64,000 bases of DNA from Colius striatus (GCF_028858725.1 NC_084768.1:1471853-1535852), one strand, 5' to 3'; positions 32,966-48,443 are shown, counted from the first letter of the stretch. Numbers and translations are program-made. Notes: generated by a model from the sequence alone, not told the origin.

Positions 32966-34752
32966 CTGCAGAAAGGAGAGAGGGAGGGAGGCTCAGGTCC
33001 TGCTGGGAGAGCTGCCTGCTGCCCCCAGACCCTCAGCCCCAGCTCCCAGGGCTCAGCTGCTTCTGTCCTGAGGTGCCAAGGAAGGAGCAGCGAGATGGGC
33101 AACACCACGAGGAACATCTCCCCCAGGAGATCACCCACCAACCCCAATCCCTGACGGTTTTCCTCATGTTCACAGAGAAACCTGAGCCTGGGCGGGAAAG
33201 AACATCAACAAACCCAACTCAGTGGCAGAAAGCACCAGGGGTTTGGCTGGAAAGAGCCTGAGAAAAGCTCCAGAGGCCACGTGGATGTGGTTTGGGGGCA
33301 GAAAGGAGTGATATTGCTGCACTCACCAGCTCTGGAGCAGCACAAAGCAACTGAAAAGGGATCTAAATGACCCAAAAGCCAGTGCCCAGGGATGGCAGAG
33401 GTCAGAGAGGTCAGCACCTACCAGATCCTCCAGTTTTCTGCACCCCAGGGCTGGTCCTTCCCTCACAGACCTTCTCTCCCTCTCTCTCTTTCTCCCTCTC
33501 AGATATCCACCCTGGTTCCTCCCTCAGAGAACCAACAGAACCTGTTGTTTTATCCCTTTGATGGGGCCAAAACCTTCCCTTCCTGTTCCTCCCCAGCCAG
33601 GGACAGAGCTGAGCCTAGGAGGTGTCTCCTGGGCAGGGGGAGGTGGTGGCAGCTTTGCCTGGAGCAGCATCACGTTTCTCCCTTCAGCTCCTGACTTTTC
33701 CCCTTCTTTGGGGGCTCTGAATTTGCTGCTTTTTGTCCTTTATTTCCCCCCCTTTCAGGCACAAGCCATCAGCTTGGAATGGGATGCAGGACACCCGAAC
33801 GTGGGTGAGAAGCTCTTGAGGGGTCTGTAAAAGACCCTCAGGGCACCAGAACGTGGGTGAGAAGCTCTTGAGGGGTCTGTAAAAGACCCTCAGGGCACCA
33901 GAACGTGGGTGAGAAGCTCGAGGGGTCTGTAAAAGACTCTCAGGGCACCTTTTTGTTCTTTTTTGACCTTGTTGTGGTTCCTAGGAGACAAGAAATGTCT
34001 TTCCCAGGGACGTGTGGCCTGAGGGGAGGGGGCTGGCAGTCCCCTGGGGACTCACTGGGCTCAGCAGCTCAGGCACAAGCTGCTTTCATCTCCAGACGAG
34101 GTGCCAGTGCCTGAGCTTGGGCTGGAGCTGCCCCTGAAAAGCATCTGCAAGAGCTGGAGAAAGCAGCTGGGGTGGGGAGATGTGTTTGCAGAGAGAGGTG
34201 GGAGAGAGCAGCGGAGGGTGAGTGATGGGGGAAGGACGTGGGGAATGCGGCTCCTGAGCTCGGGGCTGGGCTGGGATGTGGGATCCTGGCTCTGAGGGGA
34301 ACGTTGCGGGGTCTGTGGGGGTCCAGGGACCTCCAGCCACCCCCAGATGGGTGTTTGCAGAGCAGCTGCAGAGTTTTGGCCCCGACTCATTCAGGTTTTC
34401 TCCCGCTCTGACGGTCTCTTGGGTCTGGATGTGGATCCAAGGAGCAGGATCCTCCAAGCTGGCAGGGAAATGATGATGAAGAAGGAGCTGAAGTGGGAGA
34501 AAGAGCAAAAACGTCCCCAAGTCGGTGCCATCAAGTCAGTGTCAAAATGATGGATGACTGAAAGGAATCAGTGCAAGCAAGCCCCGAGGAAAGGAAAGGG
34601 ATGGGCAAAGGAATGAATGAAGTGTCAGCGAAGGGCAAGGAGCAGAAGGCACGAAATGTGCGGGCAAGGGAAGGAACGGGTGCAGAAAGGGCTGGTGCAG
34701 GCAAGAGAGAAACGCAGGGCGAGGCGAGGGCAGCGGCGGCAAAAGCGAGAGG

Positions 34753-34824
34753 TGCCCGAGGTGGTTTCGAACCCTTGACCTCGAGCGTTTGAGTCGGGTG
34801 CTCTGCCGGCTGCGCTAGCCGGGA
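34753..34824 (-). pseudogene. tRNA-like pseudogene, unit 3
   Basis: Same box A/box B element; no difference seen from units 1 and 2. Confidence 0.5.
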
Positions 34825-35679
34825 GGCGCTCGGCTGCCCTCTGCCGGCCGCACAAGGCCTCGATCGCACGACGCCCCGCCTTCGCTTTGGCACCTTTTGC
34901 TGCCTTTTCACCCCTTTTTGCTTCGTTTTTGCACCTTTTTGGCTCCTTTTTACCCATTTTTCGTTCAGTTTTGCAATACTTTTGCTCTTTTTCACACATT
35001 TTTTGTTCATTTTTTGCACCTTTTTGGTTCCTTTTCACCTCTTTTTGGTTCGTTTTTGCACCTTTTTGGCTCCTTTTTACCCATTTTTCGTTCATTTTTG
35101 CACTATTTTTGCTCTTTTTCACCCCTTTTTAGTTCGTTTTTGCAGCTTTTTGGTTCCTTTTCACCCCTTTTTGCTTCGTTTTTGCACCTTTTTGGTTCCT
35201 TTTCACCCCTTTTTGGTTCCTTTTCACCCCTTGCTGGTTCGTTTTTGCACCTTTTTGGCTCCTTTTTACCCCTTTCTGGTTCGTTTTTGCACCTTTTTGT
35301 CTCCTTTTCACCCCTTTTTGGTTCCTTTTTACTGCTTTTTGGTTCGTTTTGGACATTTTTGGCTCCTTTTTACCCATTTCTGGTTCATTTTTGCACCTTT
35401 TTGGTTCTTTTTCACCCCTTTTTGGTTCCTTTTCACCCCTTTTTGGTTCGTTTTTGCAGCTTTTTGGTTCCTTTTCAGCCCTTTTTGGCAAAGTGCCCCT
35501 TTGCAGCCACGGGCACAGACACGTCTGTGATGGACACACGGCCCTGCCCTGGGCCATGGCGGAGCAGCACAGGGAGCCCGGGGCACGGAGGGGACCCTGC
35601 GTGGCCGTCCCTGGGCTGGGCTGGGGCGGGAGCTCAGAGGCAGCCAGGAACAGTCTGTGCCCCGGGCCCTGGGCTCCCG

Positions 35680-36106
<427 letters not shown>

Positions 36107-36764
36107 CTGGGCAGTCGTGGAATCACCCAGCATGGACTCACACAACCCTTTGGGCTGGCGCCAAAAGCCCCTCAAGCTGCTGCTGGGCTTGGCAGGGTGA
36201 GGGCAGGGCTGGGACTGCACCAGCTTCAAGGCCTTTTCCAGCCTAAGCCGTTGGTTCTCTGCTGGAGATGGGCCCTGGCAGCCAGTGTCCCTGGCAGGGA
36301 GCAGAGCTGACGAGTCACTTTGGGTTTTTTTCTCCCCAAAAAAGCCAATTTAGGGGGGTTTCTCCCCAAAATTAGGTCACTTAGAGTTTTTTTCTCCCCC
36401 CAAATGAGGTCAATTTGGATTTTTCTCCCCAAAATGAGGTCGGTTTGGAGGTTTTCTCCCCAAAAAGAAGCCAGTTTAGGGGTTTTTCTCCCCAAAATGA
36501 GGTCAATCTGGATGCTCTTCCCCAAAATGAGGTTGGTTTGGGGATTGTTTTCTCCCCCAAATCAGCTCTATCGGGATTTTTCTCCCCAAAAGGATGTTGC
36601 TTTGGGGCTTTTCTCCCCAAAATGAAGCCAGTTTGTTCTTTTTCTCCCCCAAACGAGGTCAGTTTGGGGCTTTTCTCCCCAGAGCAAGGTCAGTTCATGT
36701 TTTTTCTCCCCCAAACGAGGTCACTTTGGGTTTCCCACCCCCCCTCCAGCCCCTCCCCGGCTAC

Positions 36765-37546
36765 CTCGGAGCCTCCTCAGCGTGTCCTTCAGGATGCTGC
36801 TGCGCCAGGAGCTGGGACCCACTCGCTCTTCTGCCTCAGCTGCAGCCCCAGGCAGCTGCAAACTCACTTTCTCAAACCTGGGGGAGGGAAAACCAGCCCC
36901 AAAATAACCCCAAAACAACCCTAAACAGCCTCAAAAAAGCTCCAAAACAACTGATTTTTATTTCTCCCCCTTTCCCCTCCCCCCTTTTCCTTCCCCCTTT
37001 CCCTTTCCCCCTTTTCCTTCTCCCTTTCCCCCTTTCCCTTTCCCCCTTTTCCTTCTCCCTTTCCCTTTCCCCCTTTTCCTGCCCCCTTTCCCCCTTTTCC
37101 TTCTCCCTTTTCCTTCCCCCCTTTCCCCTTTTCCCCCCTTTCCTTTCCCCTTTTCCCCCTTTTCCTTTCCCTCTTTTCCCTTCCCCCCCTTTTCCCTGCA
37201 GAGGCCACATACCTGCTGACCGTGCTCCTCACATCCTGAGGGAAGGAAAGGGGAGAAAGAGGCTCATCAGGAGCTTCAGTCCTCAAACCATCATCCCCCC
37301 ACGACCCACAAACACCCCCTGACCCATCCCTCTCCTGAGACCCCAGCCCAGCTGCTCCCTCTAAGCTCAGTTTTGGGCTGTTTACTCCCTTTTTTGTCCT
37401 CCAATTTGCCCTCCAAAGGCAGTGACTGGGATGAATCCACACACCAGCTGCTGGCTCTTCTCCTCTTGCCCCTCTGTCGAGGTCTCCAGGAGCTTGGTGC
37501 CATTTTTGCTCTGTCTCTTCTCAATCTCATTTCTCAGGTCTTCCAG
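36765..37546 (-). pseudogene. TRIM coiled-coil exons, unit 4
   Basis: Exons 37546-37445, 37235-37213 and 36877-36765, as in unit 3. Confidence 0.65.
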
Positions 37547-39333
37547 CTGCAGAAAGGAGAGAGGGAGGGAGGCTCAGGTCCTGCTGGGAGAGCTGCCTGC
37601 TGCCCCCAGACCCTCAGCCCCAGCTCCCAGGGCTCAGCTGCTTCTGTCCTGAGGTGCCAAGGAAGGAGCAGCGAGATGGGCAACACCACGAGGAACATCT
37701 CCCCCAGGAGATCACCCACCAACCCCAATCCCTGACGGTTTTCCTCATGTTCACAGAGAAACCTGAGCCTGGGCGGGAAAGAACATCAACAAACCCAACT
37801 CAGTGGCAGAAAGCACCAGGGGTTTGGCTGGAAAGAGCCTGAGAAAAGCTCCAGAGGCCACGTGGATGTGGTTTGGGGGCAGAAAGGAGTGATATTGCTG
37901 CACTCACCAGCTCTGGAGCAGCACAAAGCAACTGAAAAGGGATCTAAATGACCCAAAAGCCAGTGCCCAGGGATGGCAGAGGTCAGAGAGGTCAGCACCT
38001 ACCAGATCCTCCAGTTTTCTGCACCCCAGGGCTGGTCCTTCCCTCACAGACCTTCTCTCCCTCTCTCTCTTTCTCCCTCTCAGATATCCACCCTGGTTCC
38101 TCCCTCAGAGAACCAACAGAACCTGTTGTTTTATCCCTTTGATGGGGCCAAAACCTTCCCTTCCTGTTCCTCCCCAGCCAGGGACAGAGCTGAGCCTAGG
38201 AGGTGTCTCCTGGGCAGGGGGAGGTGGTGGCAGCTTTGCCTGGAGCAGCATCACGTTTCTCCCTTCAGCTCCTGACTTTTCCCCTTCTTTGGGGGCTCTG
38301 AATTTGCTGCTTTTTGTCCTTTATTTCCCCCCCTTTCAGGCACAAGCCATCAGCTTGGAATGGGATGCAGGACACCCGAACGTGGGTGAGAAGCTCTTGA
38401 GGGGTCTGTAAAAGACCCTCAGGGCACCAGAACGTGGGTGAGAAGCTCTTGAGGGGTCTGTAAAAGACCCTCAGGGCACCAGAACGTGGGTGAGAAGCTC
38501 GAGGGGTCTGTAAAAGACTCTCAGGGCACCTTTTTGTTCTTTTTTGACCTTGTTGTGGTTCCTAGGAGACAAGAAATGTCTTTCCCAGGGACGTGTGGCC
38601 TGAGGGGAGGGGGCTGGCAGTCCCCTGGGGACTCACTGGGCTCAGCAGCTCAGGCACAAGCTGCTTTCATCTCCAGACGAGGTGCCAGTGCCTGAGCTTG
38701 GGCTGGAGCTGCCCCTGAAAAGCATCTGCAAGAGCTGGAGAAAGCAGCTGGGGTGGGGAGATGTGTTTGCAGAGAGAGGTGGGAGAGAGCAGCGGAGGGT
38801 GAGTGATGGGGGAAGGACGTGGGGAATGCGGCTCCTGAGCTCGGGGCTGGGCTGGGATGTGGGATCCTGGCTCTGAGGGGAACGTTGCGGGGTCTGTGGG
38901 GGTCCAGGGACCTCCAGCCACCCCCAGATGGGTGTTTGCAGAGCAGCTGCAGAGTTTTGGCCCCGACTCATTCAGGTTTTCTCCCGCTCTGACGGTCTCT
39001 TGGGTCTGGATGTGGATCCAAGGAGCAGGATCCTCCAAGCTGGCAGGGAAATGATGATGAAGAAGGAGCTGAAGTGGGAGAAAGAGCAAAAACGTCCCCA
39101 AGTCGGTGCCATCAAGTCAGTGTCAAAATGATGGATGACTGAAAGGAATCAGTGCAAGCAAGCCCCGAGGAAAGGAAAGGGATGGGCAAAGGAATGAATG
39201 AAGTGTCAGCGAAGGGCAAGGAGCAGAAGGCACGAAATGTGCGGGCAAGGGAAGGAACGGGTGCAGAAAGGGCTGGTGCAGGCAAGAGAGAAACGCAGGG
39301 CGAGGCGAGGGCAGCGGCGGCAAAAGCGAGAGG

Positions 39334-39405
39334 TGCCCGAGGTGGTTTCGAACCCTTGACCTCGAGCGTTTGAGTCGGGTGCTCTGCCGGCTGCGCTAGC
39401 CGGGA
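39334..39405 (-). pseudogene. tRNA-like pseudogene, unit 4
   Basis: Same element; no difference seen. Confidence 0.5.
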
Positions 39406-40260
39406 GGCGCTCGGCTGCCCTCTGCCGGCCGCACAAGGCCTCGATCGCACGACGCCCCGCCTTCGCTTTGCCACCTTTTGCTGCCTTTTCACCCCTTTTT
39501 GCTTCGTTTTTGCACCTTTTTGGCTCCTTTTTACCCATTTTTCGTTCAGTTTTGCAATACTTTTGCTCTTTTTCACACATTTTTTGTTCATTTTTTGCAC
39601 CTTTTTGGTTCCTTTTCACCTCTTTTTGGTTCGTTTTTGCACCTTTTTGGCTCCTTTTTACCCATTTTTCGTTCATTTTGGCACTATTTTTGCTCTTTTT
39701 CACCCCTTTTTAGTTCGTTTTTGCAGCTTTTTGGTTCCTTTTCACCCCTTTTTGCTTCGTTTTTGCACCTTTTTGGTTCCTTTTCACCCCTTTTTGGTTC
39801 CTTTTCACCCCTTGCTGGTTCGTTTTTGCACCTTTTTGGCTCCTTTTTACCCCTTTCTGGTTCGTTTTTGCACCTTTTTGTCTCCTTTTCACCCCTTTTT
39901 GGTTCCTTTTTACTGCTTTTTGGTTCGTTTTGGACATTTTTGGCTCCTTTTTACCCATTTCTGGTTCATTTTTGCACCTTTTTGGTTCTTTTTCACCCCT
40001 TTTTGGTTCCTTTTCACCCCTTTTTGGTTCGTTTTTGCAGCTTTTTGGTTCCTTTTCAGCCCTTTTTGGCAAAGTGCCCCTTTGCAGCCACGGGCACAGA
40101 CACGTCTGTGATGGACACACGGCCCTGCCCTGGGCCATGGCGGAGCAGCACAGGGAGCCCGGGGCACGGAGGGGACCCTGCGTGGCCGTCCCTGGGCTGG
40201 GCTGGGGCGGGAGCTCAGAGGCAGCCAGGAACAGTCTGTGCCCCGGGCCCTGGGCTCCCG

Positions 40261-40687
<427 letters not shown>

Positions 40688-41344
40688 CTGGGCAGTCGTG
40701 GAATCACCCAGCATGGACTCACACAACCCTTTGGGCTGGCGCCAAAAGCCCCTCAAGCTGCTGCTGGGCTTGGCAGGGTGAGGGCAGGGCTGGGACTGCA
40801 CCAGCTTCAAGGCCTTTTCCAGCCTAAGCCGTTGGTTCTCTGCTGGAGATGGGCCCTGGCAGCCAGTGTCCCTGGCAGGGAGCAGAGCTGACGAGTCACT
40901 TTGGGTTTTTTTCTCCCCAAAAAAGCCAATTTAGGGGGGTTTCTCCCCAAAATTAGGTCACTTAGAGTTTTTTTCTCCCCCAAAATGAGGTCAATTTGGA
41001 TTTTTCTCCCCAAAATGAGGTCGGTTTGGAGGTTTTCTCCCCAAAAAGAAGCCAGTTTAGGGGTTTTTCTCCCCAAAATGAGGTCAATCTGGATGCTCTT
41101 CCCCAAAATGAGGTTGGTTTGGGGATTGTTTTCTCCCCCAAATCAGCTCTATCGGGATTTTTCTCCCCAAAAGGATGTTGCTTTGGGGCTTTTCTCCCCA
41201 AAATGAAGCCAGTTTGTTCTTTTTCTCCCCCAAACGAGGTCAGTTTGGGGCTTTTCTCCCCAGAGCAAGGTCAGTTCATGTTTTTTCTCCCCCAAACGAG
41301 GTCACTTTGGGTTTCCCAACCCCCTCCAGCCCCTCCCCGGCTAC

Positions 41345-42007
41345 CTCGGAGCCTCCTCAGCGTGTCCTTCAGGATGCTGCTGCGCCAGGAGCTGGGACCC
41401 ACTCGCTCTTCTGCCTCAGCTGCAGCCCCAGGCAGCTGCAAACTCACTTTCTCACACCTGGGGGAGGGGAAACCAGCCCCAAAATAACCCCAAAACAACC
41501 CTAAACAGCCTCAAAACAGCTCCAAAACAACTGATTTTTATTTCTCCCCTTTTCCCCCTTTTCCTTCCCCCTTTCCCTTTCCCCCTTTTCCTTCTCCCTT
41601 TCCCCCTTTCCCTTTCCCCCTTTTCCTTTCCCTCTTTTCCCTTCCCCCCCTTTTCCCTGCAGAGGCCACATACCTGCTGACCGTGCTCCTCACATCCTGA
41701 GGGAAGGAAAGGGGAGAAAGAGGCTCATCAGGAGCTTCAGTCCTCAAACCATCATCCCCCCACGACCCACAAACACCCCCTGACCCATCCCTCTCCTGAG
41801 ACCCCAGCCCAGCTGCTCCCTCTAAGCTCAGTTTTGGGCTGTTTACTCCCTTTTTTGTCCTCCAATTTGCCCTCCAAAGGCAGTGACTGGGATGAATCCA
41901 CACACCAGCTGCTGGCTCTTCTCCTCTTGCCCCTCTGTCGAGGTCTCCAGGAGCTTGGTGCCATTTTTGCTCTGTCTCTTCTCAATCTCATTTCTCAGGT
42001 CTTCCAG
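41345..42007 (-). pseudogene. TRIM coiled-coil exons, unit 5
   Basis: Exons 42007-41906, 41696-41674 and 41457-41345; Cys form of the 113-nt exon, as in unit 1. Confidence 0.65.
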
Positions 42008-43794
42008 CTGCAGAAAGGAGAGAGGGAGGGAGGCTCAGGTCCTGCTGGGAGAGCTGCCTGCTGCCCCCAGACCCTCAGCCCCAGCTCCCAGGGCTCAGCT
42101 GCTTCTGTCCTGAGGTGCCAAGGAAGGAGCAGCGAGATGGGCAACACCACGAGGAACATCTCCCCCAGGAGATCACCCACCAACCCCAATCCCTGACGGT
42201 TTTCCTCATGTTCACAGAGAAACCTGAGCCTGGGCGGGAAAGAACATCAACAAACCCAACTCAGTGGCAGAAAGCACCAGGGGTTTGGCTGGAAAGAGCC
42301 TGAGAAAAGCTCCAGAGGCCACGTGGATGTGGTTTGGGGGCAGAAAGGAGTGATATTGCTGCACTCACCAGCTCTGGAGCAGCACAAAGCAACTGAAAAG
42401 GGATCTAAATGACCCAAAAGCCAGTGCCCAGGGATGGCAGAGGTCAGAGAGGTCAGCACCTACCAGATCCTCCAGTTTTCTGCACCCCAGGGCTGGTCCT
42501 TCCCTCACAGACCTTCTCTCCCTCTCTCTCTTTCTCCCTCTCAGATATCCACCCTGGTTCCTCCCTCAGAGAACCAACAGAACCTGTTGTTTTATCCCTT
42601 TGATGGGGCCAAAACCTTCCCTTCCTGTTCCTCCCCAGCCAGGGACAGAGCTGAGCCTAGGAGGTGTCTCCTGGGCAGGGGGAGGTGGTGGCAGCTTTGC
42701 CTGGAGCAGCATCACGTTTCTCCCTTCAGCTCCTGACTTTTCCCCTTCTTTGGGGGCTCTGAATTTGCTGCTTTTTGTCCTTTATTTCCCCCCCTTTCAG
42801 GCACAAGCCATCAGCTTGGAATGGGATGCAGGACACCCGAACGTGGGTGAGAAGCTCTTGAGGGGTCTGTAAAAGACCCTCAGGGCACCAGAACGTGGGT
42901 GAGAAGCTCTTGAGGGGTCTGTAAAAGACCCTCAGGGCACCAGAACGTGGGTGAGAAGCTCGAGGGGTCTGTAAAAGACTCTCAGGGCACCTTTTTGTTC
43001 TTTTTTGACCTTGTTGTGGTTCCTAGGAGACAAGAAATGTCTTTCCCAGGGACGTGTGGCCTGAGGGGAGGGGGCTGGCAGTCCCCTGGGGACTCACTGG
43101 GCTCAGCAGCTCAGGCACAAGCTGCTTTCATCTCCAGACGAGGTGCCAGTGCCTGAGCTTGGGCTGGAGCTGCCCCTGAAAAGCATCTGCAAGAGCTGGA
43201 GAAAGCAGCTGGGGTGGGGAGATGTGTTTGCAGAGAGAGGTGGGAGAGAGCAGCGGAGGGTGAGTGATGGGGGAAGGACGTGGGGAATGCGGCTCCTGAG
43301 CTCGGGGCTGGGCTGGGATGTGGGATCCTGGCTCTGAGGGGAACGTTGCGGGGTCTGTGGGGGTCCAGGGACCTCCAGCCACCCCCAGATGGGTGTTTGC
43401 AGAGCAGCTGCAGAGTTTTGGCCCCGACTCATTCAGGTTTTCTCCCGCTCTGACGGTCTCTTGGGTCTGGATGTGGATCCAAGGAGCAGGATCCTCCAAG
43501 CTGGCAGGGAAATGATGATGAAGAAGGAGCTGAAGTGGGAGAAAGAGCAAAAACGTCCCCAAGTCGGTGCCATCAAGTCAGTGTCAAAATGATGGATGAC
43601 TGAAAGGAATCAGTGCAAGCAAGCCCCGAGGAAAGGAAAGGGATGGGCAAAGGAATGAATGAAGTGTCAGCGAAGGGCAAGGAGCAGAAGGCACGAAATG
43701 TGCGGGCAAGGGAAGGAACGGGTGCAGAAAGGGCTGGTGCAGGCAAGAGAGAAACGCAGGGCGAGGCGAGGGCAGCGGCGGCAAAAGCGAGAGG

Positions 43795-43866
43795 TGCCCG
43801 AGGTGGTTTCGAACCCTTGACCTCGAGCGTTTGAGTCGGGTGCTCTGCCGGCTGCGCTAGCCGGGA
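43795..43866 (-). pseudogene. tRNA-like pseudogene, unit 5
   Basis: Same element; no difference seen. Confidence 0.5.
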
Positions 43867-44721
43867 GGCGCTCGGCTGCCCTCTGCCGGCCGCACAAGGC
43901 CTCGATCGCACGACGCCCCGCCTTCGCTTTGGCACCTTTTGCTGCCTTTTCACCCCTTTTTGCTTCGTTTTTGCACCTTTTTGGCTCCTTTTTACCCATT
44001 TTTCGTTCAGTTTTGCAATACTTTTGCTCTTTTTCACACATTTTTTGTTCATTTTTTGCACCTTTTTGGTTCCTTTTCACCTCTTTTTGGTTCGTTTTTG
44101 CACCTTTTTGGCTCCTTTTTACCCATTTTTCGTTCATTTTTGCACTATTTTTGCTCTTTTTCACCCCTTTTTAGTTCGTTTTTGCAGCTTTTTGGTTCCT
44201 TTTCACCCCTTTTTGCTTCGTTTTTGCACCTTTTTGGTTCCTTTTCACCCCTTTTTGGTTCCTTTTCACCCCTTGCTGGTTCGTTTTTGCACCTTTTTGG
44301 CTCCTTTTTACCCCTTTCTGGTTCGTTTTTGCACCTTTTTGTCTCCTTTTCACCCCTTTTTGGTTCCTTTTTACTGCTTTTTGGTTCGTTTTGGACATTT
44401 TTGGCTCCTTTTTACCCATTTCTGGTTCATTTTTGCACCTTTTTGGTTCTTTTTCACCCCTTTTTGGTTCCTTTTCACCCCTTTTTGGTTCGTTTTTGCA
44501 GCTTTTTGGTTCCTTTTCAGCCCTTTTTGGCAAAGTGCCCCTTTGCAGCCACGGGCACAGACACGTCTGTGATGGACACACGGCCCTGCCCTGGGCCATG
44601 GCGGAGCAGCACAGGGAGCCCGGGGCACGGAGGGGACCCTGCGTGGCCGTCCCTGGGCTGGGCTGGGGCGGGAGCTCAGAGGCAGCCAGGAACAGTCTGT
44701 GCCCCGGGCCCTGGGCTCCCG

Positions 44722-45148
<427 letters not shown>

Positions 45149-45806
45149 CTGGGCAGTCGTGGAATCACCCAGCATGGACTCACACAACCCTTTGGGCTGG
45201 CGCCAAAAGCCCCTCAAGCTGCTGCTGGGCTTGGCAGGGTGAGGGCAGGGCTGGGACTGCACCAGCTTCAAGGCCTTTTCCAGCCTAAGCCGTTGGTTCT
45301 CTGCTGGAGATGGGCCCTGGCAGCCAGTGTCCCTGGCAGGGAGCAGAGCTGACGAGTCACTTTGGGTTTTTTTCTCCCCAAAAAAGCCAATTTAGGGGGG
45401 TTTCTCCCCAAAATTAGGTCACTTAGAGTTTTTTTCTCCCCCAAAATGAGGTCAATTTGGATTTTTCTCCCCAAAATGAGGTCGGTTTGGAGGTTTTCTC
45501 CCCAAAAAGAAGCCAGTTTAGGGGTTTTTCTCCCCAAAATGAGGACAATCTGGATGCTCTTCCCCAAAATGAGGTTGGTTTGGGGATTGTTTTCTCCCCC
45601 AAATCAGCTCTATCGGGATTTTTCTCCCCAAAAGGATGTTGCTTTGGGGCTTTTCTCCCCAAAATGAAGCCAGTTTGTTCTTTTTCTCCCCCAAACGAGG
45701 TCAGTTTGGGGCTTTTCTCCCCAGAGCAAGGTCAGTTCATGTTTTTTCTCCCCCAAACGAGGTCACTTTGGGTTTCCCACCCCCCCTCCAGCCCCTCCCC
45801 GGCTAC

Positions 45807-46636
45807 CTCGGAGCCTCCTCAGCGTGTCCTTCAGGATGCTGCTGCGCCAGGAGCTGGGACCCACTCGCTCTTCTGCCTCAGCTGCAGCCCCAGGCAGCTG
45901 CAAACTCACTTTCTCACACCTGGGGGAGGGGAAACCAGCCCCAAAATAACCCCAAAACAACCCTAAACAGCCTCAAAACAGCTCCAAAACAACTGATTTT
46001 TATTTCTCCCCCTTTCCTTTTCCCCCTTTTCCTTCCCCCTTTCCCTTTCCCCCTTTTCCTTCTCCCTTTCCCCCTTTCCCTTTCCCCCCTTTTCCTGCCC
46101 CCTTTCCCCCTTTTCCTTCTCCCTTTCCCTTTCCCCCTTTCCCTTTCCCCCTTTTCCTGCCCCCTTTCCCCCTTTTCCTTCTCCCTTTTCCTTCCCCCCT
46201 TTCCCTTTCCCCCCTTTCCTTTCCCCTTTTCCCCCTTTCCCTTTCCCCCTTTTCCTTTCCCTCTTTTCCCTTCCCCCCCTTTTCCCTGCAGAGGCCACAT
46301 ACCTGCTGACCGTGCTCCTCACATCCTGAGGGAAGGAAAGGGGAGAAAGAGGCTCATCAGGAGCTTCAGTCCTCAAACCATCATCCCCCCACGACCCACA
46401 AACACCCCCTGACCCATCCCTCTCCTGAGACCCCAGCCCAGCTGCTCCCTCTAAGCTCAGTTTTGGGCTGTTTACTCCCTTTTTTGTCCTCCAATTTGCC
46501 CTCCAAAGGCAGTGACTGGGATGAATCCACACACCAGCTGCTGGCTCTTCTCCTCTTGCCCCTCTGTCGAGGTCTCCAGGAGCTTGGTGCCATTTTTGCT
46601 CTGTCTCTTCTCAATCTCATTTCTCAGGTCTTCCAG
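45807..46636 (-). pseudogene. TRIM coiled-coil exons, unit 6
   Basis: Exons 46636-46535, 46325-46303 and 45919-45807; Cys form. Confidence 0.65.
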
Positions 46637-48371
46637 CTGCAGAAAGGAGAGAGGGAGGGAGGCTCAGGTCCTGCTGGGAGAGCTGCCTGCTGCCCCCAGA
46701 CCCTCAGCCCCAGCTCCCAGGGCTCAGCTGCTTCTGTCCTGAGGTGCCAAGGAAGGAGCAGCGAGATGGGCAACACCACGAGGAACATCTCCCCCAGGAG
46801 ATCACCCACCAACCCCAATCCCTGACGGTTTTCCTCATGTTCACAGAGAAACCTGAGCCTGGGCGGGAAAGAACATCAACAAACCCAACTCAGTGGCAGA
46901 AAGCACCAGGGGTTTGGCTGGAAAGAGCCTGAGAAAAGCTCCAGAGGCCACGTGGATGTGGTTTGGGGGCAGAAAGGAGTGATATTGCTGCACTCACCAG
47001 CTCTGGAGCAGCACAAAGCAACTGAAAAGGGATCTAAATGACCCAAAAGCCAGTGCCCAGGGATGGCAGAGGTCAGAGAGGTCAGCACCTACCAGATCCT
47101 CCAGTTTTCTGCACCCCAGAGCTGGTCCTTCCCTCACAGACCTTCTCTCCCTCTCTCTCTTTCTCCCTCTCAGATATCCACCCTGGTTCCTCCCTCAGAG
47201 AACCAACAGAACCTGTTGTTTTATCCCTTTGATGGGGCCAAAACCTTCCCTTCCTGTTCCTCCCCAGCCAGGGACAGAGCTGAGCCTGGGAGGTGTCTCC
47301 TGGGCAGGGGGAGGTGGTGGCAGCTTTGCCTGGAGCAGCATCACGTTTCTCCCTTCAGCTCCTGACTTTTCCCCTTCTTTGGGGGCTCTGAATTTGCTGC
47401 TTTTTGTCCTTTATTTCCCCCCCTTTCAGGCACAAGCCATCAGCTTGGAATGGGATGCAGGACACCCGAACGTGGGTGAGAAGCTCTTGAGGGGTCTGTA
47501 AAAGACCCTCAGGGCACCAGAACGTGGATGAGAAGCTTGAGGGGTCTGTAAAAGACTCTCAGGGCACCTTTTTGTTCTTTTTTGACCTTGTTGTGGTTCC
47601 TAGGAGACAAGAAATGTCTTTCCCAGGGACGTGTGGCCTGAGGGGAGGGGGCTGGCAGTCCCCTGGGGACTCACTGGGCTCAGCAGCTCAGGCACAAGCT
47701 GCTTTCATCTCCAGACGAGGTGCCAGTGCCTGAGCTTGGGCTGGAGCTGCCCCTGAAAAGCATCTGCAAGAGCTGGAGAAAGCAGCTGGGGTGGGGAGAT
47801 GTGTTTGCAGAGAGAGGTGGGAGAGAGCAGCGGAGGGTGAGTGATGGGGGAAGGACGTGGGGAATGCGGCTCCTGAGCTCGGGGCTGGGCTGGGATGTGG
47901 GATCCTGGCTCTGAGGGGAACGTTGCGGGGTCTGTGGGGGTCCAGGGACCTCCAGCCACCCCCAGATGGGTGTTTGCAGAGCAGCTGCAGAGTTTTGGCC
48001 CCGACTCATTCAGGTTTTCTCCCGCTCTGACGGTCTCTTGGGTCTGGATGTGGATCCAAGGAGCAGGATCCTCCAAGCTGGCAGGGAAATGATGATGGAG
48101 AAGGAGCTGAAGTGGGAGAAAGAGCAAAAACGTCCCCAAGTCGGTGCCATCAAGTCAGTGTCAAAATGATGGATGACTGAAAGGAATCAGTGCAAGCAAG
48201 CCCCGAGGAAAGGAAAGGGATGGGCAAAGGAATGAATGAAGTGTCAGTGAAGGGCAAGGAGCAGAAGGCACGAAATGTGCGGGCAAGGGAAGGAACGGGT
48301 GCAGAAAGGGCTGGTGCAGGCAAGAGAGAAACGCAGGGCGAGGCGAGGGCAGCGGCGGCAAAAGCGAGAGG

Positions 48372-48443
48372 TGCCCGAGGTGGTTTCGAACCCTTGACCT
48401 CGAGCGTTTGAGTCGGGTGCTCTGCCGGCTGCGCTAGCCGGGA
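48372..48443 (-). pseudogene. tRNA-like pseudogene, unit 6
   Basis: Same element; the neighbouring minisatellite differs, but the 72 bases do not. Confidence 0.5.
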
